This document shows, piece by piece, positions 6,635-11,483 of a DNA stretch of 11,483 bases. Each line of letters starts with the position of its first letter. The first letter of the stretch is position 1. Below the pieces are notes generated by a model that saw only the letters and a list, made by a program, of their open reading frames with translations, made no database searches and was not told the origin of the DNA. Source of the DNA: Planctomycetota bacterium (lineage in GTDB: Bacteria > Planctomycetota > UBA1135 > GCA-002686595); assembly GCA_011524785.1 (NCBI GenBank), contig WTJQ01000510.1, forward strand, positions 1 through 11,483, written 5' to 3'. A program made the position numbers and the translations under genes.

Positions 6635-6976
6635 TCAGAAGAGGCGCAGGCCGCAGCCGGGGCAGCGGCCCTGACCCCGCGGGATCGTGCCGAGGCAGGC
6701 CGGGCACTCGCTCGCGTCGGCGTCGAGGTCGACGACGGCATCGGCGGCCCGCCGCTCCTCGTCGCCCATCTCCCGGCGCTCGGCCTCGGCGAGCAGCGCT
6801 GCAGCCCGCTGTGCGTCCGGGCCCGCGACCGCGAGCCAGAGCTTGGGGCTTCACGAGGTGGTCTTGCAGCCCGGGGGGGCCACGAGCCGGGCCTCCAGCC
6901 CCTCGCGCTCGAGGAGGGCCCGGGAGCGCTTGAGGGTGCCCATGGGCCCCTCCGCAACGACGACGGTGTCCTGCAT
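6635..6976 (-). CDS. Putative selenoprotein: small alpha/beta (DUF2007/DUF3343-like) domain plus zinc ribbon, Sec at codon 42 (in-frame TGA)
   Basis: Reading from ATG at 6976 gives 113 residues if the TGA at 6853-6851 is decoded. Residues 1-62 look like a beta-alpha-beta-beta-alpha domain: VVVAEGPMGTLKRSRALLE, then LEARLVAPPGCKTTS, then U42, then SPKLWLAVAGPDAQRAAALL. A charged helix follows (63-78). A zinc ribbon ends the protein: CPAC at 91-94 and CPGC at 105-108, with GLRLF before the stop. DUF3343 (putative Se/S carrier-like) proteins carry a conserved Cys after the P-x-P region, and U42 falls about there; this is from memory. C37 could pair with U42. The next in-frame ATG (codon 70) would give only the zinc ribbon. 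A GGUC-loop hairpin follows the TGA. AAGGA sits 1 nt before the ATG, an unusually close Shine-Dalgarno. Alternatives are a fresh nonsense mutation or a base error. It heads the unit with the rhomboid and sulfatase-like genes. Confidence 0.72.
6817..6840 (-). promoter_or_regulatory. Candidate bacterial SECIS hairpin inside the in-frame-UGA gene
   Basis: In the mRNA, 6837-6831 (GGCUCGC) pairs with 6826-6820 (GCGGGCC) in 7 bp with one U-G wobble, closing the four-base loop GGUC (6830-6827). After one U/C mismatch, two further pairs (6839-6818 C-G and 6840-6817 U-G) extend the stem. Twenty nucleotides separate the UGA from the loop, within the spacing used for bacterial SECIS elements (about 16-37 nt), and the loop begins with G. 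The E. coli fdhF SECIS also presents GGUC in its apical loop, about 18 nt after its UGA, where the G and U contact SelB. No bulged U like that of fdhF is obvious. Hairpins are common in 70% GC sequence, so the weight comes from position plus loop sequence. Confidence 0.6.
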
Positions 6977-6985
6977 GTCCTTGCC

Positions 6986-7014
6986 CCAACCCTACCCCTG
7001 CGGGGCGGGGGTGG
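6986..7014 (-). promoter_or_regulatory. Imperfect hairpin in the leader of the in-frame-UGA gene
   Basis: Eleven of thirteen opposed positions pair (one T-G wobble) around a TGC loop at 6999-7001: CCCC (6995-6998) with GGGG (7002-7005), then TCCC-type pairs at 6990-6993 with 7007-7010, and CCA at 6986-6988 with TGG at 7012-7014. It ends 10 bp upstream of the ATG at 6976, so if transcribed it would sit next to the ribosome-binding region. C-tracts facing G-tracts arise easily at this GC content. Elsewhere in the 147-bp divergent gap (6977-7123) I see no convincing promoter. Confidence 0.25.
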
Positions 7015-7123
7015 TCGCGCACGGAGGGCCCAAGGGCCCGGCCTTCCCCCGGTGTGCGCGGGTGGACCCAGGGCCTGCGCCGGATCGATACAGTGCGTCG
7101 GTCGTGAGCCCCGTGCGTCGACG

Positions 7124-9463
7124 ATGACCCCCATGGACGCCCTCCTCCTGCTGCCCCTCCTCGCTCCCCTCTCCTCCCCGCAGGACGCACCCTGGTGGGG
7201 GGACGACACGGCTCGCTCCTTGGCTCGCGCCGGGGACGCGGCGGCCGCCTGGGAGGCCGCCCTGGCCGACGCTCCGCTGGAGCTGCGCGGCGGGCTCGAG
7301 CACCTCGTGGCGGCCATGCCGACCGCGGACCTGACGGCCCTCGCACCGGAGCGGATCGTCGAGGAGGTGCGACTCGCCACCGAGGTCCGCAGCCAGATGC
7401 CGTGGGGGCCGGGCCTCGACGACGCCCTGTTCTTCGAGCACGTGCTTCCCTACGCCCACGTCTCCGAGAGTCGCGACCCCTGGCGGGCCGAGCTGACCGA
7501 GATGTGCCTGCCGCTGGTGGCCGACTGCAAGACCCCGGGCGAGGCAGCGCAGCGCCTGAACGAGCAGCTCTTCGGCAAGGTCGGCGTGAAGTACTCGACC
7601 AAGCGCAAGCGCGCCGACCAGAGCCCGAAGGAGTCCATGGAGCAGGGCCTGGCCTCCTGCACCGGCCTCTCCATCCTGCTGGCCGACGCCTGCCGTGCGG
7701 TCTGTGTGCCGGCGCGCCTCGCGGGCACGGCCGACTGGGCCGAGAAGGACGGCAACCACACCTGGGTCGAGGTCTGGGACGATGGCTGGCACTTCACGGG
7801 GGCCTGTGAGCCCGACGCCCGCGGCCTCGACCACGGCTGGTTCGCGGGTGACGCGGCCCGCGCGGTGCTGGGGGATCCGCTCAAGGGCATCTGGGCCGTC
7901 AGCTGGAGCGCTCCCGGCGCCTTCACCATGGCCTGGGCCCCGGGCCGCCGCGTCGGCGGGGTCGAGGTGACGCGTCGCTACCTGCAGGACGAGCCCGTGA
8001 TCGACGACAAGCACGCGCGGCTCCTGGTCGTGCTGCGGGACGTCCCCGGCGGGGAGCGCATCGAGAGCCCCGTGCGGATCAGCCTGGCGGACGACACGCG
8101 GGCGGTCGAGGAGGGCACGACCCGCGGCGAGGGCGCCGACACCAACGACACCCTCGAGTTCGTGGTCCTGCGCGGGAAGATGTACATGGTGCAGGTGCCG
8201 GACGGCGCCGGCAGCTGGTCCTTCCCCTGGACCGTCACCGTGCCGCGCGACCAGAAGGTCGTGCGCTTCGAGCGCGACCTCTGGAGCGTCGAGAGCTTCG
8301 CCTCCGGCGGTGACCCGACCGCCACGGTCTCGGAGTGGTTCGTGCAGGCGGCTGGGGACCCGGGCGTGGTCTTCCCGGAGATGGCTCTCATGGGTCGCGA
8401 CGCCGACGGCGTGCGCCCCTGCATCGTGGAGGCCTGGCGCCGCTCCGTGATCCACGATGGCCTCCGCAAGGATCACCTCCAGCGCGTGGTGCGGACCGAG
8501 GATCGGGTCGCGCCCTACACCGTCAAGGCGGTGGGGGACCGTCCGCGCGCGGGCTGGCCCCTGGTCATCGCCATGCACGGCGGTGGAGGCGTGCCCAAGG
8601 AGGTCAACGACCAGCAGTGGCAGCACATGCAGGTCTACTACAAGGATCACCCGGAGGCCGGCGGGTACCTCTACGTCGCGCTGCGCGCGCCGAACGACAA
8701 CTGGGACGGCTTCTACGACGACGGGATCTCGCCCCTGGTCAGCCGGCTCATCACCCAGCTGCACCTCACGGAGGGCGTGGACACCGATCGGGTCCACATC
8801 ACGGGGGTGAGCCACGGCGGCTACGGGGCCTTCGTGATCGGTCCCAAGATCCCCTGGCGCTTCGCCTCCGTCCACGCCTCGGCAGCCGCTCCAACGCCCG
8901 GCCGCACCGAGGCCGTGAATCTGCGCAACACGCCCTTCTCCCTCATGGTCGGCGTGAACGACACGGCCTACGGGCGCCACGACCTGTGCGTGAAGTTCGA
9001 GGCTCGCATGAAGGAGCTGGCCGCGGCCGAGCCCGGCGCCTACCCCTTCCGCGCCTGGATCCTGCCGGAGACGGGGCACTTCGTCCCGGACAAGGACCTG
9101 GTCACCGAGCTCCTGCCCAACGTGCGCAATGCGGCCCCGGAGGCCCTGGTCTGGAAGCTCTCCGATGCCCGCCTGCGCCAGTTCTCCTGGCTCGAGGTCG
9201 ACGAGGCGCGGCCCGGCGCGCAGCTGCGTGCCGAGCGCAGCGGCAACCGCGTGACCGTCAGCGGCGAGGGCGTGCCCGGCGTGTGGCTCCACCTCGACAG
9301 CTCCTGGTTCGACGCCATCGAGCCGGTCGTGATCGCGGTGGGGGATCGCGAGGAGGAGGTGTGGGTCGAGGCCGACCCCGAGGCCCTCGCGCGCCACCTG
9401 CTGGCCGTGGGCGATCCGCGGCTGGCCTGCGACATGGCCGTGTACGTCCGACTCGAGGACTGA
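7124..9463 (+). CDS. Secreted fusion of transglutaminase-like domain and alpha/beta-hydrolase (esterase-like)
   Basis: This protein of 779 residues has a short hydrophobic N-terminus (MTPMDALLLLPLLAPLSS) suggesting export; M4 is an alternative start. Residues about 110-260 hold a transglutaminase-like core with C179 (ASCTGLS), H212 (NHTWVEVW) and D231 (CEPDARG), the papain-like triad of this superfamily. Bacterial members are often proteases or peptide-crosslinking enzymes. Residues about 285-400 look beta-rich and may be a spacer domain. The second enzyme domain (about 475-680) has an oxyanion HGGGG loop (IAMHGGGGVPKE), the nucleophile elbow GVSHGGYG (S563), D613 in GVNDTAYGRHD, and H652 in ETGHFVP. 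It resembles PHB-depolymerase/feruloyl-esterase-like or prolyl-oligopeptidase-like hydrolases. A beta-rich tail (about 690-779) follows. The substrate is unknown. It is divergent from the in-frame-UGA gene, and no clear Shine-Dalgarno is visible. Confidence 0.9.
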   Translation: MTPMDALLLLPLLAPLSSPQDAPWWGDDTARSLARAGDAAAAWEAALADAPLELRGGLEHLVAAMPTADLTALAPERIVEEVRLATEVRSQMPWGPGLDDALFFEHVLPYAHVSESRDPWRAELTEMCLPLVADCKTPGEAAQRLNEQLFGKVGVKYSTKRKRADQSPKESMEQGLASCTGLSILLADACRAVCVPARLAGTADWAEKDGNHTWVEVWDDGWHFTGACEPDARGLDHGWFAGDAARAVLGDPLKGIWAVSWSAPGAFTMAWAPGRRVGGVEVTRRYLQDEPVIDDKHARLLVVLRDVPGGERIESPVRISLADDTRAVEEGTTRGEGADTNDTLEFVVLRGKMYMVQVPDGAGSWSFPWTVTVPRDQKVVRFERDLWSVESFASGGDPTATVSEWFVQAAGDPGVVFPEMALMGRDADGVRPCIVEAWRRSVIHDGLRKDHLQRVVRTEDRVAPYTVKAVGDRPRAGWPLVIAMHGGGGVPKEVNDQQWQHMQVYYKDHPEAGGYLYVALRAPNDNWDGFYDDGISPLVSRLITQLHLTEGVDTDRVHITGVSHGGYGAFVIGPKIPWRFASVHASAAAPTPGRTEAVNLRNTPFSLMVGVNDTAYGRHDLCVKFEARMKELAAAEPGAYPFRAWILPETGHFVPDKDLVTELLPNVRNAAPEALVWKLSDARLRQFSWLEVDEARPGAQLRAERSGNRVTVSGEGVPGVWLHLDSSWFDAIEPVVIAVGDREEEVWVEADPEALARHLLAVGDPRLACDMAVYVRLED

Positions 9464-9523
9464 GGCCCCAGGGAGAAGCCTCGACCCGTTCGCGGTCCCT
9501 GCGTGTGACGGGAAGGCGTGGCG

Positions 9524-9591
9524 TCCTCGGGGCCACTGAGTGCTCAGGGGCTCAGGGTCCTCGGGGTCTCAGGGTCCTCGGGTCCATGAGG
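9524..9591. repeat. Imperfect 17-bp-period tandem repeat, four units
   Basis: Units start at 9524, 9541, 9558 and 9575. The best copy is TCCTCGGGGTCTCAGGG (9558-9574). The 9541 unit matches it at 14 of 17 positions, the 9524 unit shares its first nine bases, and the 9575 unit shares eight before diverging. The array fills much of the 147-bp gap between the convergent fusion-hydrolase and yciB genes. A short inverted repeat, CTGAG-TG-CTCAG, lies across the first junction (9536-9547). No strong intrinsic terminator is visible in the gap. Confidence 0.7.
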
Positions 9592-9610
9592 TCCCGTGGA
9601 CGGCCGCGCC

Positions 9611-10228
9611 TCAGGACTGCTCGCTCGCGGACTGGACCTTGTGACGCTCGAGCAGCGGGCCGAGCGTCAGCATGAACACGAAGGTCAGCACGGGCAGGCC
9701 GATCGTCTTGAAGGTCGTCCAGTCGTCCGTGCTGAGGAGCGCGCGGGTGAGCTCGTTGAGGACGGCCAGCGTGAGGAACCAGCCGATGAAGCGGCTCGTG
9801 ATCCGCTCCCAGCCCTGCTGATCCAGGGCGAAGGCCTCGCCGAACACGGCCTTGAGGAACAGCCTCCCCCGCAGGCGGCCGCCGAGGAGGATCCCGGCGA
9901 AGAGCAGGTTGACGATCGTCGGCTTGAGCTTGATGAAGGTCTCGTCCCGCAGCCAGAGCGTGAGGCCGCCCATGACCAGCACGAAGACCGCCGTGACCAG
10001 CGGCACCACGGGCCAGCGCCGCTCGAGGAGGCGCGCGGCCCCGACGCTCGCCGTGATCGCGACCATGAAGGCGATCGTGGCGTAGTACAGCCCGTCGAGG
10101 CCCGCGGGGTCGGAGTCGCGCGTCGCCCGCTGGGTCACGAAGAACGTGACCAAGGGCCCGAACTCGATGGCCAGCCGGAGCAGGGGGCTCGGTGCAGTGG
10201 CCTGGCTTGCGCTCTCGGGACCGGTCAT
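9611..10228 (-). CDS. yciB: YciB / intracellular septation protein A family inner-membrane protein
   Basis: This 205-residue polytopic membrane protein is in the YciB (IspA) family, linked in E. coli to envelope integrity and septation. Conserved blocks in order are LAIEFGPLVTFFVT (first helix), GLYYATIAFMVA, VMGGLTLWLRDETFIKLKPT (the family's hallmark G-x-T-L...D..FIK.KPT segment, about 101-120), then GWFLTLAVLNELTRALLSTDDWTTFKTIGLP (N...W..FK motif) and the last helix TFVFMLTLGPLLER. About five membrane helices are expected. ATG 10228 (MTGPESASQ) gives a short polar N-terminal tail of about 15 residues before the first helix; an ATG at 10264 would add 12 Arg-rich residues and is less likely. 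It sits 99 bp downstream of the serine hydrolase gene on the same strand; that gap holds no gene I can see. Confidence 0.92.
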   Translation of the reverse strand: MTGPESASQATAPSPLLRLAIEFGPLVTFFVTQRATRDSDPAGLDGLYYATIAFMVAITASVGAARLLERRWPVVPLVTAVFVLVMGGLTLWLRDETFIKLKPTIVNLLFAGILLGGRLRGRLFLKAVFGEAFALDQQGWERITSRFIGWFLTLAVLNELTRALLSTDDWTTFKTIGLPVLTFVFMLTLGPLLERHKVQSASEQS

Positions 10229-10327
10229 GGGGCGCAGCCTAGCGGAGGGAGCGCGCGACCTCACGCTCCGCCGCGCTGCTCCTGCCCGGCGAAGGAGGCC
10301 AGCGCGGTGGGGCAGCGAGATGGCGGC

Positions 10328-11473
10328 TCAGTCCCCCGCGGGTAGAGCCAGCGCGAGGAAGCGTCGGCGCACCTCGCGGATCCCAGTTCCTTCGCGCGAC
10401 GGGTGGACCCGGTTCGTCAGGAGCACCGCGTACTCACCCCGCACCGGGTCGATCCAGAGCGCGGTCCCCGTGAAGCCCGTGTGGTGGAGGAGGGTCTCGC
10501 GGCCCTCGACGCCGCGCCAGCCGAGCCATGGGGCACCCTCCAGGTCGCGCACCCGCGCGACGGTTGCCGACTCCAGGAGCCGGCCCTCGTCCCGGGCGGC
10601 TCGCAGCCACTCCCGAGCGAACAGGGCGAGGTCGATCCCGGAGGCGAAGAGGCCCGCGTGTCCCGTGCCGCCACCCGCGGCCCGCGCGTTCTCGTCGTGC
10701 ACGATGCCCTCCCAGAACCCACTCCCGTCTTTCCGAGCCTCGGTGGGGGCGGGTGCAGGCAGTCCAGCGGCGAGCGGTCTGCGGGTGGCCGTCACCATCC
10801 CGAGGGGCTCGAACACCCGGCGGCGCTCGAGATCGGCCAGCGCCTCCCCCGCGTGGCGCTCGACCGCGGCGCCCAGCAGGATCAGGCCCAGGTCCGAGTA
10901 GACCCGCTCCTCGCCCGGCGCGCGCTCCAGGGGAGCGCCAGCAGCGGCCGCGATCACCGCGTCCCGGCCCTCGTGCTCCCGGTACAGGGGCAGCCACGCG
11001 GGCAGCCCGGCCGTGTGGCGGAGCAGGTGGTGGAGGCGGACCTCGCTGCGACGAGGGTCCTCGCCCGCGAACGCTGGGAGGTGCTCCACGAGGCGATCCT
11101 CCAGCGACCAGCTCCCCTCCTGCTCCAGCAGCAGGGCGAGCATCGTCGAGGACACCACCTTCGTCAGGGAGGCGAGGTCGTAGAGGTGGGAGCGCTGGGT
11201 CACGGGTTCGTTGGAGGTGCTCGAGAGGGCTCCGCTCGTGGCCCAGTGCGTTGCGTCCAGCGAGCCCCACACGGCGACGGCCCCGGGGAAGGTGCCCGCG
11301 TCGACCGCCTCGTCGAGGAGCGTCGCGACCTCCGGGAATCGAGACTGCTCGCCGAGCTCGATCCGAGCGCGCTCCGCGAGGGGGGCTTCGGCGTCCCCGC
11401 CGCGGAGAGGGGCGCAGGCCGGTCCCAGGAGGGTCAGGCCGAGGAGGCCGAGGGCTCGCGTTCGGATCCGCAT
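10328..11473 (-). CDS. Serine beta-lactamase-fold hydrolase, predicted lipoprotein
   Basis: This 381-residue enzyme is in the beta-lactamase/class C-like family (PF00144: esterases, DD-peptidases, D-aminopeptidases). The signal MRIRTRALGLLGLTLLGPAC has a lipobox cysteine at C20. S102-x-x-K105 (LASLTKV) is the nucleophile and general base, Y192-S-D194 (VYSDLG) replaces the usual Y-x-N, and H331-TGFTG (HHTGFTG) stands where the K-T-G triad lies. HDENARAAGGGTGHAGLF (259-276) with DLALFA after it is typical of a subgroup of periplasmic serine hydrolases, some fused to family 3 glycosidases; that subgroup assignment is from memory. The role is probably cell-wall peptide or ester hydrolysis outside the cytoplasm, but the substrate is not predictable. 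A beta-lactam resistance role is not indicated. The ATG is 10 bp from the window edge, so its promoter lies outside. Confidence 0.93.
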   Translation of the reverse strand: MRIRTRALGLLGLTLLGPACAPLRGGDAEAPLAERARIELGEQSRFPEVATLLDEAVDAGTFPGAVAVWGSLDATHWATSGALSSTSNEPVTQRSHLYDLASLTKVVSSTMLALLLEQEGSWSLEDRLVEHLPAFAGEDPRRSEVRLHHLLRHTAGLPAWLPLYREHEGRDAVIAAAAGAPLERAPGEERVYSDLGLILLGAAVERHAGEALADLERRRVFEPLGMVTATRRPLAAGLPAPAPTEARKDGSGFWEGIVHDENARAAGGGTGHAGLFASGIDLALFAREWLRAARDEGRLLESATVARVRDLEGAPWLGWRGVEGRETLLHHTGFTGTALWIDPVRGEYAVLLTNRVHPSREGTGIREVRRRFLALALPAGD

Positions 11474-11483
11474 GGGGTGAGCC

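Noticed and set aside
6588..7346. Alternative minus-strand frame crossing the TGA region, considered as a frameshift explanation for the UGA gene
   Set aside because: The N- and C-terminal halves of the UGA gene are already in the same frame, so no frameshift is needed. The alternative frame is Arg/Gly/Pro-rich and loses the zinc ribbon.
6597..7380. Upstream extension of the rhomboid frame
   Set aside because: It runs through the in-frame-UGA gene in another frame with Arg/Ser/Pro-rich noise; the rhomboid and its small N-terminal domain are complete from 6591.
6992..9397. 801-codon open frame on the minus strand opposite the fusion hydrolase
   Set aside because: It is antisense to a gene with two intact catalytic triads. 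Its His/Val/Leu/Gly/Asp/Arg-rich composition is the usual shadow of GC3-biased coding DNA.
9587..9613. TGAGG ... CCTCA inverted repeat near the yciB stop as a terminator
   Set aside because: There are only five pairs with a 17-base loop and no T-tract on either strand.

Overview
The window is about 70% GC, densely coding and strongly GC3-biased, with ten genes plus one gene cut off at the left edge. Several products carry lipoprotein signals. The mix of a sulfatase-like lipoprotein, a transglutaminase-esterase fusion, an LTA4H-type aminopeptidase, zinc-ribbon proteins and YciB suggests an uncultured or little-studied high-GC Gram-negative lineage. Planctomycetota is my first guess and Myxococcota or a relative is possible; the sequence alone does not settle it. 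I see no mobile elements, rRNA, tRNA or CRISPR.

Layout. (1) Bases 1-1359, minus strand: a tight three-gene unit of a zinc-ribbon membrane protein, a YtxJ/BrxC-type monothiol redox protein and the start of an Ala/Pro-rich lipoprotein that runs off the window. Spacing is 3 nt and then a 4-nt GTGA overlap. (2) Bases 1540-4247, plus strand: an M1 aminopeptidase of the leukotriene-A4-hydrolase type, predicted to be a lipoprotein, coupled by another GTGA overlap to a dimethylarginine dimethylaminohydrolase (DDAH)-family enzyme. (3) Bases 4236-6976, minus strand: a small in-frame-UGA gene, a rhomboid protease and a sulfatase-like lipoprotein whose 3' end overlaps the DDAH gene tail-to-tail by 12 bp. 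(4) Bases 7124-9463, plus strand, divergent from (3): a large secreted fusion of a transglutaminase-like domain and an alpha/beta-hydrolase. (5) Bases 9611-11473, minus strand: YciB (septation protein A family) and a beta-lactamase-fold serine hydrolase lipoprotein. A 17-bp-period repeat lies between (4) and (5).

The most interesting item is the gene at 6635-6976. Its reading frame is continuous from a good N-terminal alpha/beta domain to a perfect four-cysteine zinc ribbon, except for one TGA at codon 42. That TGA lies where related small domains (DUF3343 Se/S-carrier-like) carry a conserved Cys, as judged from memory. The mRNA directly after it folds into a 7-bp stem with a GGUC loop, 20 nt past the UGA. 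This is the geometry and loop sequence of a bacterial SECIS element such as that of E. coli fdhF. I propose a selenoprotein that standard gene callers would miss. The rhomboid gene just downstream begins with a similar small domain, so the two products may be related in function.

Together the genes suggest an envelope-oriented region: lipoproteins, secreted peptidase and hydrolase activities, intramembrane proteolysis, thiol or selenol redox chemistry and arginine-derivative degradation. There is no single obvious pathway.
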